DNA of 64,000 nucleotides from Allobosea sp. Root381 (GCF_001429395.1 NZ_LMJT01000002.1:1-64000), one strand, 5' to 3'. Shown: positions 44,531 to 54,733, counted from the stretch's first letter. Translations and numbers: made by a program. The notes: generated by a model not told the origin, from the sequence alone.

Positions 44531-44612
44531 CGTCATTGCGAGCGCAGCGAAGCAATCCAGGAGACGTAGAGCTCTGCCGCCCCTGGATTGCTTCGCTGCT
44601 CTCGCAATGACG
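44531..44612. repeat. Large REP-like inverted repeat
   Basis: Arms 44531-44561 and 44582-44612 pair over about 31 bases (inner end CAATCCAGG/CCTGGATTG, outer end CGTCATTGCGAG/CTCGCAATGACG) around a 20-base centre. It fills the gap between nusB and thiL. Hairpins of this type are common dispersed elements in this order and may also stop transcription or protect RNA ends. Confidence 0.8.
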
Positions 44613-44617
44613 CGCAA

Positions 44618-45085
44618 TCACGCCGCCGGGGCGTCGAACTCGTCCGAGCGGAAGTCGCGGGCGAGCTTGTCGAGCACGGCGTTGACCATGCCGATCTCCT
44701 CGCCCTCGTAGAAAGCGCGTGCCACGGCGACATATTCCGAGATCACGGCACGGGCCGGCACGTCCTTGCGGAAGGCGAGCTCATAGGCGCCGGCGCGGAA
44801 GATGGCGCGAACTACCGCCTCGATCCGCTTCAGCGGCCAGCCCTCGGCCAGAAGCTGGTCGACCGAGCGGTCGACCAGGCGCTGTTCGCGCACGACGCCG
44901 CCAAGCAGGTCGCGGAAGAAGGTGATCTCGGCCTTGGGCAGCTCGATGTCCTCGACCTCCCGGCCGATCCAGAACGCTTCGAACTCGGCCATGGCCTCGA
45001 CCACGCCGCGCCCGCCGATCTCCATCTCGTAGAGCGCCTGCACGACGGAGAGCCGTGCGCCCCGCCGCATTTCGGCCCGGCTCAT
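44618..45085 (-). CDS. nusB: Transcription antitermination factor NusB
   Basis: 155 residues, helical. [18 protein letters not shown] and [20 protein letters not shown] lead to [12 protein letters not shown], and [20 protein letters not shown] is the family C-terminal signature. It helps rRNA antitermination with NusE/S10. It overlaps ribH by ATGA. Confidence 0.95.
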   Translation of the reverse strand: MSRAEMRRGARLSVVQALYEMEIGGRGVVEAMAEFEAFWIGREVEDIELPKAEITFFRDLLGGVVREQRLVDRSVDQLLAEGWPLKRIEAVVRAIFRAGAYELAFRKDVPARAVISEYVAVARAFYEGEEIGMVNAVLDKLARDFRSDEFDAPAA

Positions 45086-45591
45086 TTCGATTGCTCCCCG
45101 AGGGAACGCTTGTAGCGCAGCACGGCGAGCGCTGCTTCCGCGGCGCCGCCGCCCTTGTCCATCTCCGACCGGTTGGCGCGAGCCCAGGCCTGCGCCTCGC
45201 TCTCGACGGTGAGGATGCCGTTGCCGAGCGGCAGCGCGAAGGCGACGGACAGGTCCATCAGCGCACGCGAACTCTCCCCGGCAACGATGTCGTAATGGCC
45301 GGTCTCGCCGCGGATGACGGTGCCGAGCGCGATCACTGCCTCATAGGGATCGACCGCCTCGTCGGCGGCGCGCATGCCGATGACGATGGCCGAGGGGATC
45401 TCCAGCGCGCCGGGCACGGTGACGACGTCGACGCGGCATTCCGCCTTGTCGAGCACGGCGAGCGCGCCTTCCAGCAGCTCGTCGGCGAGCTTGTCGTAGA
45501 AGCGCGCCTCGACGACGAGCACGCGCGCGCCGTCCAGCGGGACGGCAGGAGTTGCGGCCTGATCGGCCGAGGTCTGCCGGGGTCCGGCCAT
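45082..45591 (-). CDS. ribH: 6,7-dimethyl-8-ribityllumazine synthase
   Basis: 169 residues with [34 protein letters not shown] (catalytic His) and the [13 protein letters not shown] region. It joins the butanone phosphate to the ribityl uracil, the penultimate riboflavin step. The ATG is at [11 protein letters not shown]; upstream sequence is a structured repeat, not coding. Confidence 0.95.
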   Translation of the reverse strand: MAGPRQTSADQAATPAVPLDGARVLVVEARFYDKLADELLEGALAVLDKAECRVDVVTVPGALEIPSAIVIGMRAADEAVDPYEAVIALGTVIRGETGHYDIVAGESSRALMDLSVAFALPLGNGILTVESEAQAWARANRSEMDKGGGAAEAALAVLRYKRSLGEQSK

Positions 45592-45647
45592 GGTTCTTGT
45601 CCTCTCGAATGCAGGGTGTGCCGGGCCCGCAGACCCGAAACACCAAC

Positions 45648-45759
45648 AGCCCTCATCCTGCGGAGCCATTTCGTCAGAAATGGCGTCTCCAAGGAGGGTC
45701 CAGTTCGCTCTGGAGCATCCTTCGACACGCCGCGTTCCGCGGCTCCTCAGGATAGGGCT
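45648..45759. repeat. Branched REP-like repeat between ribE and ribH
   Basis: The outer arms AGCCCTCATCCTGCGGAGCC (45648-45667) and GGCTCCTCAGGATAGGGCT (45741-45759) pair with single mismatches. Between them are two smaller stems, ATTTC/GAAAT and CCAG/CTGG. The gap lies inside the rib operon, so the folded RNA would be in the transcript between ribE and ribH. Confidence 0.7.
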
Positions 45760-45775
45760 GAGTTGAGACCGGCTC

Positions 45776-46423
45776 TTAGCCCTGCCCGCGCGCCTCCGCA
45801 AGCCGCGCGGCATAGCGCGCCATCAGATCGACCTCGACATGGACCGGATCGCCCTCGCCCCGCGCCCCCCAGGTGGTGACGCTGAAGGAATGCGGGATCA
45901 GCAGCACAGTGAAGACGTCGTCCTCCACGGTGTTGACGGTCAGCGAGGTGCCGTCGAGGCAGATCGAGCCCTTGGCGGCGATGAAGCGTGGCAGGCCTTG
46001 CGGCGCGCGGATGTGGAAGCGGGCCGTGGCGCCCCAGGGCTCGTCCGGATCGGGCGCGATCGGCTCGATCTTGAGGATGCGGCCGACGCCGTCGACATGG
46101 CCCGTGACCAAATGGCCGCCGAGCTCGTCGCCGACCTTGAGCGAGCGCTCGAGATTGATCGCGGTGCCCGGCTCCCAATCGCCGACCATCGTCTTGGACA
46201 GGGTCTCGGCCGCGGCCTCGACCTGGAAGATGCAGCCCGGCTCGCCATCCGCGCGGGGCTTCAGCGCCGTCACCGTCAGGCAGACGCCGGCGCAGGCGAT
46301 CGAGGCGCCGATCTCGATGCCGGCGGCGTCATAGGGGCAGGCGATGGCGAGCCGCTTCAGGCTCGGCCCCTTGCGCTCGGCTTCGACGACCGTGCCGATG
46401 GCGGTGACGATTCCGGTGAACAT
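45776..46423 (-). CDS. ribE: Riboflavin synthase alpha chain
   Basis: 215 residues made of two similar lumazine-binding barrels: [12 protein letters not shown] at the start, [14 protein letters not shown], then VTGHVDGVG and the repeat [20 protein letters not shown]. It dismutates two lumazines into riboflavin. It overlaps the ribD stop by one base. Confidence 0.95.
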   Translation of the reverse strand: MFTGIVTAIGTVVEAERKGPSLKRLAIACPYDAAGIEIGASIACAGVCLTVTALKPRADGEPGCIFQVEAAAETLSKTMVGDWEPGTAINLERSLKVGDELGGHLVTGHVDGVGRILKIEPIAPDPDEPWGATARFHIRAPQGLPRFIAAKGSICLDGTSLTVNTVEDDVFTVLLIPHSFSVTTWGARGEGDPVHVEVDLMARYAARLAEARGQG

Positions 46424-47571
46424 CAGCCTGTCTTCCTCACGAAATAATCGAAACGGTCGTGGCCGATCAGGCCGGTCTCCGCAAGCCGATACAGATCGGG
46501 ATCGGCCAGCAGCGCCGCAAGTGGCGGGCGCAGGGCGACTATACCGGGCTCGCCGAGCGACTTCGGCGAGGTCGAGACGATGACCTCGTCGAGCAACCCG
46601 GCGAGGCCGAGCTTCTCGGCGACGCCCGGCCCGCCCTCAGAGAAAACGCGGGTGATGCCGCGGGTCCCCAGCAGCCGCAGCGCCTCGCCCAGATCGAGAT
46701 GGCCATCGCCATCGGCGGACACGCGCATCACCTCGACGCCTGCCGCGACCAGCGCCAGCTCGCGCTCGACCGACGCCCCCTCGACCGCGATCACCCAGAC
46801 CGGCACTTCGGCCGCAGTCTTTACCAGCTGCGAGCCGAGCGGCAGGCGCAGCTGCGAATCCAGCACGACGCGTATCGGCGAGCGACCCGCCATGCCGGGC
46901 AGGCGCACGGTCAGCATCGGGTCGTCCGAGAGCACGCTGCCGATGCCGAGCATGATGGCGTCGTGATGGGCGCGCTGGAGATGGACCCAGCGTCCAGCCT
47001 CCGGGCAGGAGACATTGATGCGCGTCCCGCCGGGCCCGCCGGCATAGCCGTCGGCAGTACGCGCGATCTTGAAGGTCACCATCGGCCGCCCCTGCGTGAC
47101 GTTCAGGACATAGCCGCAATGGGCGCGCTGCGCCTGGTCCTCGAGTACGCCGGTCGCGACCTCGAGCCCGGCCGTCCGCAGCAGCGCGAAGCCGAGGCCG
47201 CGGAAGCGCGGGTTCGGATCGGCCATCGCCGCGACCACGCGCCGGACGCCCGAGAGAATGGTGCGCTCGACGCAGGGCATCGCGGCGCGGATCGTCCGGT
47301 GCGAGCAGGGTTCGAGCGTGACGTAGAGCGTGCCGCCGGCCGCGGCGTTCGGCCCGGCCTTGTCGAAGGCGTTGGCCTCGCCATGCGGCCGCCCGCCGGG
47401 CTGGGTGTGCCCGCGCGACACGATCACGGGCCCGTCCGGGCTGTCCTGCGTCACCACGGCGCCGACGCATGGGTTCGGCCAGGTCGTGCCCTGCCCGCGC
47501 GCCCCGAAATCGAGCGCCTGCTGCATGAAGGCCAGGTCGATCGCGGCCTGGCGTCGGTCGGGCTCAGTCAT
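46423..47571 (-). CDS. ribD: Bifunctional riboflavin deaminase/reductase RibD
   Basis: 382 residues. The deaminase half (1-150) carries HGEANA (usually HAE) and LEPCSH; the reductase half has [28 protein letters not shown] and [12 protein letters not shown]. Zinc ligands His, Cys and Cys are present, but the two Cys are ten residues apart ([14 protein letters not shown]) where the family normally has eight (PCSHHGRTPPC type). The start is inside nrdR by eight bases; longer frames are out of family. It performs the second and third steps of riboflavin synthesis. Confidence 0.93.
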   Translation of the reverse strand: MTEPDRRQAAIDLAFMQQALDFGARGQGTTWPNPCVGAVVTQDSPDGPVIVSRGHTQPGGRPHGEANAFDKAGPNAAAGGTLYVTLEPCSHRTIRAAMPCVERTILSGVRRVVAAMADPNPRFRGLGFALLRTAGLEVATGVLEDQAQRAHCGYVLNVTQGRPMVTFKIARTADGYAGGPGGTRINVSCPEAGRWVHLQRAHHDAIMLGIGSVLSDDPMLTVRLPGMAGRSPIRVVLDSQLRLPLGSQLVKTAAEVPVWVIAVEGASVERELALVAAGVEVMRVSADGDGHLDLGEALRLLGTRGITRVFSEGGPGVAEKLGLAGLLDEVIVSTSPKSLGEPGIVALRPPLAALLADPDLYRLAETGLIGHDRFDYFVRKTG

Positions 47572-48067
47572 CGTTGCGGGGCGGCGCCGCCGGCGCCCTG
47601 GCTTCGGGATCGGCTTCGTCGGAGCCGAGCTGGCCGAGCAGATCCTCGAAGTCCTTGGCCTCGCGGAAATTCCGGTAGACCGAGGCGAAGCGGACATAGG
47701 CGACGTCGTCGAGCGACTTCAGCCCCTCCATGACGAGCTCGCCGATGGCGGAGCTCGCGACCTCGGCCTCACCCGAACTTTCGAGCTGGCGCACGATGCC
47801 GTTGACCAGCCGCTCGATGCGCTCGGGGACGACGGAGCGCTTGCGCAGCGCATGCTCGATCGAGGTCTGCAGCTTGTCGCGGTCGAAGGGCGCGCGCCGG
47901 CCCGAGCGCTTCACCACCGTCAGATCGCGCAGCTGGACGCGCTCGAAAGTGGTGAAGCGGCCGCCGCAATCCGGGCAGACCCGCCGCCGGCGGATCGAGG
48001 CATGGTCGTCGGTGGGACGGGAGTCCTTCACCTGCGTATCGAGGGAGCCGCAATAGGGACAGCGCAT
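47564..48067 (-). CDS. nrdR: Transcriptional repressor NrdR
   Basis: 167 residues. The zinc ribbon [19 protein letters not shown] is followed by an ATP-cone ([20 protein letters not shown], then [16 protein letters not shown]). It represses ribonucleotide reductase genes according to ATP/dATP. It is the usual neighbour of ribD and glyA, but here a toxin-antitoxin pair separates it from glyA. Confidence 0.96.
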   Translation of the reverse strand: MRCPYCGSLDTQVKDSRPTDDHASIRRRRVCPDCGGRFTTFERVQLRDLTVVKRSGRRAPFDRDKLQTSIEHALRKRSVVPERIERLVNGIVRQLESSGEAEVASSAIGELVMEGLKSLDDVAYVRFASVYRNFREAKDFEDLLGQLGSDEADPEARAPAAPPRNDD

Positions 48068-48076
48068 GGCGGGCTT

Positions 48077-48544
48077 TCAGCGTTCGACGGCGGGGGCCGC
48101 AGCTTCCTCGCTGAGGGCGGCGGCAAGGTTGGCGCTCGACCAGGACGGCCAGCCGGTGCCGGCGAAGTCGCGATCATGCGACCAGATGTCGGCATCGTAG
48201 GTCCAGGCGAGCGCGAGAACGTGAGCATCCTTTTCGCTGCCGTTTCGGGAGGCAGGCGCCAAACGAAGCGAGCGCTGAGCTGCCTCGATCTTCGGTACAT
48301 ATACGTGACGTTCGACCACCTCGATCGCCTGAAAGGATCGGATCAGGCGCACCGCGGCTCTTTCCTCGCCCGGCAAGACTCGATCGACAACGGCAGCGGC
48401 CTCGATCACCATATCGCGCGAGCAAATCAGGCTGCGGCTCATCGCGACGTCGGAAAGGCGGAAGGCATCGCTCCGGCCGAATACCGCCCCAAGCACGATG
48501 TTCGTATCGACGATCAGAATCGGCGTCGGAGACCGAGGACTCAA
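48077..48544 (-). CDS. PIN-domain ribonuclease toxin (VapC-like)
   Basis: 155 residues. The first acidic residue lies in LIVDTNIVLGAVFG; others are in MVIEAAAVVDRV, GSEKDAHVLALAW and the end motif IWSHDRDFAG, giving the four-Asp/Glu metal site of PIN nucleases. It overlaps the antitoxin stop by four bases (ATGA). Its expected role is RNA cleavage when the antitoxin is lost. Confidence 0.85.
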   Translation of the reverse strand: MSPRSPTPILIVDTNIVLGAVFGRSDAFRLSDVAMSRSLICSRDMVIEAAAVVDRVLPGEERAAVRLIRSFQAIEVVERHVYVPKIEAAQRSLRLAPASRNGSEKDAHVLALAWTYDADIWSHDRDFAGTGWPSWSSANLAAALSEEAAAPAVER

Positions 48545-48783
48545 GCGTCCCCACCCGCGAAATATCGGTCGATCTTCGCCCGCATTTCCGGCGACAACGA
48601 ATCGTAGTCGCGACGGGCCTCGTCTTCGATCTCTGTCAGCGCCGCAACATCCGGCCTCCTGACCGGAACGAGCAGGCCGATCGTCGCCGAACCGCTCTTG
48701 ATCGGAACGGGATGCGGGAGGGCCTGGATGGCCCCCGCCGACAGCTTCTGAAGCTCACGCATGGTTACGCTCTGCCGGCTCAT
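48541..48783 (-). CDS. Antitoxin of the PIN module (Phd/AbrB-like)
   Basis: 80 residues. The N-terminus MSRQSVTMRELQKLSAGAIQ resembles the DNA-binding start of Phd/YefM antitoxins, and the C-terminal acidic-aromatic tail (LSPEMRAKIDRYFAGGD) would embrace the toxin. The assignment rests on size, position and overlap with the PIN gene more than on a certain family match. Confidence 0.7.
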   Translation of the reverse strand: MSRQSVTMRELQKLSAGAIQALPHPVPIKSGSATIGLLVPVRRPDVAALTEIEDEARRDYDSLSPEMRAKIDRYFAGGDA

Positions 48784-48850
48784 AGAAACCTCCTGCCGAC
48801 ATGTATGTAATCCCGTAGGGCGCTCTTCGCAAGCTCGTCGGATCGCACCC

Positions 48851-50149
48851 TCAATAGATCGGGAAGCGCGCCGTCAGCTCTTGCGCCTTGGCCTTCACCG
48901 CCTGCTCGACGGCAGCGTTGCCCTCTTCGCCATTGGCAGCGAGACCGTCCAGCACCTCGGCGATCAGCTCGCCGACCTTCTGGAACTCGGCGATGCCGAA
49001 GCCGCGCGAGGTCGCCGCCGGCGTGCCGAGGCGGATGCCGGAGGTGACCATCGGCTTCTCGGGATCGAAGGGGATGCCGTTCTTGTTGCAGGTGATGTGG
49101 GCGCGGCCGAGGGCTGCTTCCGCGGCCTTGCCGGTGATCTTCTTCGAGCGCAGGTCGACCAGCATCAGGTGGTTGTCGGTGCCGCCGGTGACGAGGTCGA
49201 AGCCCTTCGACTTCAGCGTCTCGGCCAGGGCCTTGGCGTTGGCGACGACGGCATGGGCATAGGCCTTGAACTCGGGCTGCAGCGCCTCCTGGAAGGACAC
49301 CGCCTTGGCCGCGATGACATGCATCAGCGGGCCGCCCTGGATGCCCGGGAAGATCGCCGAGTTGATCTTCTTGGCCAGCGCCTCGTCATTGGTCAGGATC
49401 ATGCCGCCGCGCGGGCCGCGCAGGGTCTTGTGCGTGGTCGTGCTGGCGACATGGGCGTGCGGGAACGGCGAGGGATGCGAGCCGCCCGCGACCAGGCCGG
49501 CGAAATGGGCCATGTCGACGAAGAGATAGGCGCCGACCTCGTCGGCGATCGCGCGGAAGCGGGCGAAATCCCAGTGGCGGGCATAGGCCGAGCCGCCGGC
49601 GACGATGACTTTGGGCTTATGCTCGCGCGCAAGGCGCTCGAGCGCGTCGTAGTCGATGACCTGGTCGACGACGCAGACGCCGTAGGAGACGACGTTGAAC
49701 CACTTGCCGGACTGGTTGACCGGCGCGCCATGGGTCAGGTGCCCGCCGGCGGCGAGGTCGAGGCCCATGAAGGTGTCGCCGGGCTGCATCAGCGCCATGA
49801 ACACGGCCTGGTTGGCCTGGCTGCCGGAGTTCGGCTGGACATTGGCGAAGCTGCAGCCGAACAGGCGGGTGGCGCGCTCGATGGCGAGCTTCTCGGCGAT
49901 GTCGACGAACTGGCAGCCGCCATAGTAGCGCCGGCCCGGATAGCCTTCGGCATATTTGTTGGTCATCACCGAGCCCTGAGCTTCCAGCACGGCGCGGGAG
50001 ACGATGTTCTCGGAGGCGATCAGCTCGATCTCGTCGCGCTGGCGACCCAGCTCGAGCTCGATGGCGCGGGCGATCTCCGGATCGGAATCGGCCAGCGAGG
50101 CACCGAAGAAGGAGTTCGAGAGGTGCTTGTCCAGCGCGGCTTCGGTCAT
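48851..50149 (-). CDS. glyA: Serine hydroxymethyltransferase
   Basis: 432 residues. The PLP lysine lies in [16 protein letters not shown]; other marks are [24 protein letters not shown] and [12 protein letters not shown]. It converts serine and tetrahydrofolate to glycine and methylene-THF. It leads the glyA-nrdR-rib block, is divergent from the autotransporter gene, and no glycine riboswitch is seen upstream. Confidence 0.97.
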   Translation of the reverse strand: MTEAALDKHLSNSFFGASLADSDPEIARAIELELGRQRDEIELIASENIVSRAVLEAQGSVMTNKYAEGYPGRRYYGGCQFVDIAEKLAIERATRLFGCSFANVQPNSGSQANQAVFMALMQPGDTFMGLDLAAGGHLTHGAPVNQSGKWFNVVSYGVCVVDQVIDYDALERLAREHKPKVIVAGGSAYARHWDFARFRAIADEVGAYLFVDMAHFAGLVAGGSHPSPFPHAHVASTTTHKTLRGPRGGMILTNDEALAKKINSAIFPGIQGGPLMHVIAAKAVSFQEALQPEFKAYAHAVVANAKALAETLKSKGFDLVTGGTDNHLMLVDLRSKKITGKAAEAALGRAHITCNKNGIPFDPEKPMVTSGIRLGTPAATSRGFGIAEFQKVGELIAEVLDGLAANGEEGNAAVEQAVKAKAQELTARFPIY

Positions 50150-50251
50150 GTCCGGCTCCTGAAGTTCAAAGGCCGGTCGGCGCCCGGCTCGGTCGCGGCG
50201 TCCCTATCACGCGGCCGGGGAGCAGTCCAAGCGATAGATGGCGGATCGTCG

Positions 50252-50271
50252 CGCGGCAAAAGGTTGCCGCG
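50252..50271. other. Hairpin in the glyA/autotransporter divergent gap
   Basis: A perfect 8-bp stem CGCGGCAA/TTGCCGCG with loop AAGG, about 100 bases before glyA and 159 before the autotransporter. There is no T-run, so it is not a standard terminator; it could be in the leader of either gene. The remaining gap (50150-50429) shows no other signal I can name. Confidence 0.4.
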
Positions 50272-50429
50272 ATTTCCGCTCAGGGCCGCATAGCGCCGTT
50301 CAACGTGGCGGATCCGCAACACTCAATAAACTGTCCCGGCCGGTACCTCGACACGCCATGCCGTTACGATAGGTTGGCCTTTCGCGACTGCACAGTCTGG
50401 CAGACTCGCCCCTCTAGAGGCCACTGTCC

Positions 50430-53333
50430 ATGACGACTGCGAAATTTAAGAAAATAATCACTTGCGTATTCTACCCTTTTTCCTGCTTTTTACTTGTAAA
50501 CACACCGGCAAAAGCGAACCTTTGCTCGACCTCCCAGATAAATTCCCATATTTTTTGCGGCCCCCTTCCCGGAGGAGCGCAAGCAACGCAAGGCTTTACA
50601 ATACCCGAATTTCCTCGCTCTGTTTTAGTAGACATAGGAAAATCGACCACTGACACGCCGGCTCACTTCGGGGCGCCATTAAATATAATCGGCGGTCACG
50701 GCATCAGCGTAATGGGAAGACACACGACAGAACAGAGCACCTTCACAGGCAGTGGAGGAATTATCGTTTCTGCGAACGTTCCGCAAAATTGGGCCGGATC
50801 GATCAACATATCGAACATAAACGCAAGAATGTTTAATCTTACCGGAGATGGCATATCCGTCGATACGAATACAAGTAGCAACACGCATATTAGCACAACA
50901 AATCTCGGAACCATATCGGGCCACGCCTCAGGAATTACGTATAGAAACACAAATTCTACCGATCCCGGCCTCGTCAACATAACCGTCGGCGGAGATATCA
51001 ATATCAGCGGCCTGACCGGCAATGCGGTCAGTGTGAATGCGCAATATGGGACGTCCACGAATAAGGTCACATTCAATGCCAACGCCGTCGGCGGCGTGCA
51101 TTTCTTCTCGACAACTGCGACGTCGGTTGCCGCTATCCATATAGCTGGCGGTAAATCGCTGACGCGCGACGCCGCATCGACTCTGCCCGTCGTTTGGATC
51201 GAGGATCAGGCTCGAGCGACTCTCGCGAACTTCGGCACGGTGCGCGCCACCAACGCGCAGAACGCGCTGTCGTTTTCGCGGGCGTTTCCCGGCTTATCGA
51301 AGGTCACGATCGACAACAATATCGGCGCAACGATCGCGGCTGCCGCCGGGGGCTACGCTTTCGCGACCAGCGCCGGCATCGAATTGACCCTCAACAACAA
51401 AGCCGGCGCCCGGCTGCTTGGAGCGGGCTCCACGGCCGCGGGCTCGACGGCCGTCCTCAACAATGCAGGCGTGTGGGCTCCCAACCGCGACAGTTCGTTC
51501 AACGGAGCGGTCGTCCTGAACAATAGCGGCGTCTTCGACAACTATCTTCACGACACCAAACTCTCGGAGATATCGAACACTGGTTTGGTCATAATCGGCG
51601 CCGGAGGCTCGGTGGGCGCTGGCGGCGCCTACCAGCAGAATTCAGGAGCGATCATCGTCGACGGAACGCTGCGCATGCGGGCGACGATCGCCAGTGGCCA
51701 AGTCATCGGGTCGGGAACCATCGCCGGCCATCTGGCGATGCAAGGCGGAACGCTTTCCCCCGGCATGCTCGAAGGCGCCGGGACGATGACCGTGAACGGA
51801 TCGCTCGTCATCGGCTCCGGCGCAACCTATCAGGTCGACGTCGAGGGCGCCGCGGCCGACCGCGTGAACGTCGCCGGCTCGGCGTCGCTCGGCGGCAAGC
51901 TGCAACTCATCCCCCTCGGCGGACCTTACACCTTCAACACGCCCTACACTCTGCTCAGCGCGAACAGCGTTGCCGGCACATTCGGAACGGTCGAGACGGT
52001 CGGGAGCTTCGGCGCAGCCGTCGAGTCCAAGATCAGCTACAGCAGGGATAAAGTCGAACTGACATTGAAGCCAACCTCGCTCACGGATGCCATCACGGCA
52101 GCTGGCACTGGCGACCAGCCGTATGTAAACCAACCGGCCCCCAGCAACGTCACATCGATCTCGCGCGCGATCGACCTCGCCATCCGCAACGGTGGCAACG
52201 CATCTGCCTTGTTCTCCGCTTTCGCGCAGCGCACCCCGGCACAAATCATCCAGGCGCTCGGCCAGCTGACGGGCGAGACGCACGCCGGCGCGCCCGCCGC
52301 CGCGGCGCAAACGGCCTCTGGCTTCATGCAGACGACGCTTGACCCGAACCTCGCCGGCCGCTCGAACGGCCCCGTCGACACCTCGGCTTCCGGACCGGAG
52401 ATCGGGTTCGCCGCCTATGCCTCCTCGACCGGAAGCGGCGATTTGCCGACGCGCAAGGGGCCGAGCTTCTCCGCCTATCCGGAGCCCGCACGCAACTACG
52501 GTGTATGGGCAGCGGCGACCGGCAGCAAGACGCGTATCGATGGCGATCGCCTGACCGGCACCCGCAGCAATAGCGGCTCGAGCGGCCTGCTCGCCGTCGG
52601 CATCGACCTGAAACTGCTGCCGGACACCATCGTCGGAGTGGCCGTCGGCGCCGGCGAGGTGCGTTCGACCCAAAGCGATGGTCTTTCCAGCACGCGCGCC
52701 GACATTCTGCAGGCGGCGCTGTACGGGATGACGCGATTCGGCGCCTTCTCCTTCGGCGCGACGCTGGGCTACGCCTCGCTCGACACATTCACCACGCGTT
52801 CGATCCCGGTGCTCGGCCAAAGTGTCACTGGCGAGTATCGTGCGGAGGTCTGGGGCGGCCGGATCGAGGCCGGCTATGACGCTCTGCGGATGGCCGGCTG
52901 GACGGTGACGCCTTTCATGGCCGGTCAGTTTCAGTCCGTGCGCCAGCCGGGCTTTACCGAGCGCGACGCCGTCACGCAGCTGGCGGCCGGCGTCACCGTC
53001 TCGGGCCGCGACAGCCTGACCTCGCGAGGCGAGTTCGGCGCCAAGGTCCAGGCCGAGTTCGCGCTCGGCGGGCTGCGTTCAACCGCTTTCCTGCGCGCAG
53101 CCTGGGCACATTATTTCAAGCAGGACAATGTAATGTCGGCCTCGTTGACAGCACTGCCCGGGGCAGCCTTCGCCGTTCGCGGCGCTCAACCCGACCGCAA
53201 TGCCGCGCTCGTTTCGACGGGATTGGACATCAAGCTTTCGCCGGCCATGACGGCCGGCGCACGCTTCGATGGCGAATTCTCCTCCAATGTCCGCAGCTAT
53301 GCTGGGACAGCCAATCTGCGCTGGGCTTTCTGA
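50430..53333 (+). CDS. Type Va autotransporter
   Basis: 967 residues. A long signal peptide (to about 30, ending PAKA) is followed by a passenger of about 600 residues rich in Gly/Asn/Thr/Ser, as in beta-helices (IIGGHGISVMGR, NNAGVWAPNRDSSFNGAVVL), with an autotransporter-strand-like GAGTMTVNGSLVIGSGATYQ near 450-475. The C-terminal barrel (about 695-967) ends with RWAF, the terminal Phe recognised by BAM. The first ~750 bases are strikingly AT-rich for this genome, while the barrel part is normal, so the passenger was probably acquired. Surface adhesin or matrix role by family; no protease triad seen. Confidence 0.88.
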   Translation: MTTAKFKKIITCVFYPFSCFLLVNTPAKANLCSTSQINSHIFCGPLPGGAQATQGFTIPEFPRSVLVDIGKSTTDTPAHFGAPLNIIGGHGISVMGRHTTEQSTFTGSGGIIVSANVPQNWAGSINISNINARMFNLTGDGISVDTNTSSNTHISTTNLGTISGHASGITYRNTNSTDPGLVNITVGGDINISGLTGNAVSVNAQYGTSTNKVTFNANAVGGVHFFSTTATSVAAIHIAGGKSLTRDAASTLPVVWIEDQARATLANFGTVRATNAQNALSFSRAFPGLSKVTIDNNIGATIAAAAGGYAFATSAGIELTLNNKAGARLLGAGSTAAGSTAVLNNAGVWAPNRDSSFNGAVVLNNSGVFDNYLHDTKLSEISNTGLVIIGAGGSVGAGGAYQQNSGAIIVDGTLRMRATIASGQVIGSGTIAGHLAMQGGTLSPGMLEGAGTMTVNGSLVIGSGATYQVDVEGAAADRVNVAGSASLGGKLQLIPLGGPYTFNTPYTLLSANSVAGTFGTVETVGSFGAAVESKISYSRDKVELTLKPTSLTDAITAAGTGDQPYVNQPAPSNVTSISRAIDLAIRNGGNASALFSAFAQRTPAQIIQALGQLTGETHAGAPAAAAQTASGFMQTTLDPNLAGRSNGPVDTSASGPEIGFAAYASSTGSGDLPTRKGPSFSAYPEPARNYGVWAAATGSKTRIDGDRLTGTRSNSGSSGLLAVGIDLKLLPDTIVGVAVGAGEVRSTQSDGLSSTRADILQAALYGMTRFGAFSFGATLGYASLDTFTTRSIPVLGQSVTGEYRAEVWGGRIEAGYDALRMAGWTVTPFMAGQFQSVRQPGFTERDAVTQLAAGVTVSGRDSLTSRGEFGAKVQAEFALGGLRSTAFLRAAWAHYFKQDNVMSASLTALPGAAFAVRGAQPDRNAALVSTGLDIKLSPAMTAGARFDGEFSSNVRSYAGTANLRWAF

Positions 53334-53491
53334 GCTGAGCTGACGCGCGATCACGACGGCACAGAAGCCCCTGGCACACAGCAGCCGTCGACCTTCGGTC
53401 CGGCTAGCCTGTCGTCCAGGCGCCGAACTGAAATCGCAAAGGGCCGGCGGTCACCCGCCGGCCCTTCCCCATACAATCCGCGCGAAGCGGC

Positions 53492-54733
53492 TCAGATGTC
53501 CTGCTCGCCCTGCAGCGAGGCGACGGGCGCCGGGCCGAGGCCATCCTTGTTGTAGATGTCGTCGCGGAACTGCACGCCGCCATCCGGCGTCGCCCAGGCC
53601 GTGACATAGACCCAGTAGCAGGGCACCGGGTTGGCGATGCGGGCATTGATCCGCTCGCCGGACTGAATCGTCTCGTCGATCTTGGCGCGATCCCAGCCGG
53701 GCGTCTCCTTGAGCAGCCAGGCGACATAGTCGCGGACGTTCTGGATGCGCATGCAACCCGAGGAGACGAAGCGGAAATCGTCGCCGAAGATGCCCTTGGC
53801 CGGGGTGTCGTGCATGTAGACGCCGTGCGGGCTCGGGATGTTGATGCGCACGAAGCCGAGCGAGTTGAACTCGCCGCCCGGATCCTGGCGGAAGGTGTAG
53901 CGGGTCGCCTCGTCGGAGTTCCAGTTGACGCGCTCGGGCGCGATCTCCCCCTGCGGGCCGATGATGCGGATCTTGTTCTCGGTGAGGTAGGTCGGCTCCT
54001 TGCGCATCTTCGGGATCAGGTCCTTGCGGATGATCGATGCGGGCACCGTCCAGGTCGGGTTGAAGTTGACCTCGGGGATCCTGGTCTGCAGCAGCGGCGA
54101 CTGGCGGTCGATCTTGCCGACGCCGGCGGCATGGCGGGTCGCGACCTGCCCGTTCTCCACCGTCTCGACCATCGCGGCCGGGATGTTGGCGACGACATAG
54201 CGATTGCCGAGATTGCCCGCCCAGGTGCGCAGCCGCACCACATTGGTCTCGAGCTGGCGGATGCGCCGATCGACCGGCACGTTCAGCGCCGCGATGGTGG
54301 AGCGGTTGATCGCGCCCGTGGTCGAGAGCCCGACGCGGGCCTGGAAATTGCGGACGCCCGCCTCGACATAGGAGTCATAGACATTGCTGTTGCCGGCATT
54401 GGCGGGCAGGTCGCCGGTGATGATCAGGCGCTGGCGGAGCGCGACGACGCCGGGGCCGCGCGAGCCGACGCCCATCTTCTCGGCGATCTGGACGGTGGGC
54501 CAGCCGCCGCGGGTCGCGAGGTCGCGATAGGCTGCGATCGCCTGTTCGGTCGCCTGCAGCGATTCGGCAGAGAGCATCGGGGTATGGGACCGGGCGACCG
54601 CGTTGCGTGCTCCGGAATCATAGCTTTGGCGCCACTCCGCCTGCTGGGCGAAAGCCGGCACGGCCGTGGTCGCTGCGGCGCCCGAAAGCAGCCCCAGAAC
54701 GGTTTCTCGGCGGGTCAGGCTCGTCGTCGACAT
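53492..54733 (-). CDS. L,D-transpeptidase (YcbB/LdtD-like), Tat-exported
   Basis: 413 residues. A twin-arginine signal (LTRRETVLGLLSGAAATTAV) is followed by a peptidoglycan-binding-like region (VGSRGPGVVALRQRL), then the YkuD domain with catalytic motif HDTP and SSGCMRIQNVRDYVAWLL (Cys, His). It cross-links or modifies peptidoglycan stems. The ATG gives the Tat signal; the upstream frame is non-coding. The LdtR-like regulator is the next gene upstream on the same strand; the same pairing is known in Liberibacter and Sinorhizobium (LdtR-LdtP). Confidence 0.92.
   Translation of the reverse strand: MSTTSLTRRETVLGLLSGAAATTAVPAFAQQAEWRQSYDSGARNAVARSHTPMLSAESLQATEQAIAAYRDLATRGGWPTVQIAEKMGVGSRGPGVVALRQRLIITGDLPANAGNSNVYDSYVEAGVRNFQARVGLSTTGAINRSTIAALNVPVDRRIRQLETNVVRLRTWAGNLGNRYVVANIPAAMVETVENGQVATRHAAGVGKIDRQSPLLQTRIPEVNFNPTWTVPASIIRKDLIPKMRKEPTYLTENKIRIIGPQGEIAPERVNWNSDEATRYTFRQDPGGEFNSLGFVRINIPSPHGVYMHDTPAKGIFGDDFRFVSSGCMRIQNVRDYVAWLLKETPGWDRAKIDETIQSGERINARIANPVPCYWVYVTAWATPDGGVQFRDDIYNKDGLGPAPVASLQGEQDI

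Noticed and set aside
50150..50429. Possible glycine riboswitch before glyA
   Set aside because: No tandem aptamer pattern is seen; only a single 8-bp hairpin is present, and in this group the riboswitch usually precedes gcv genes.
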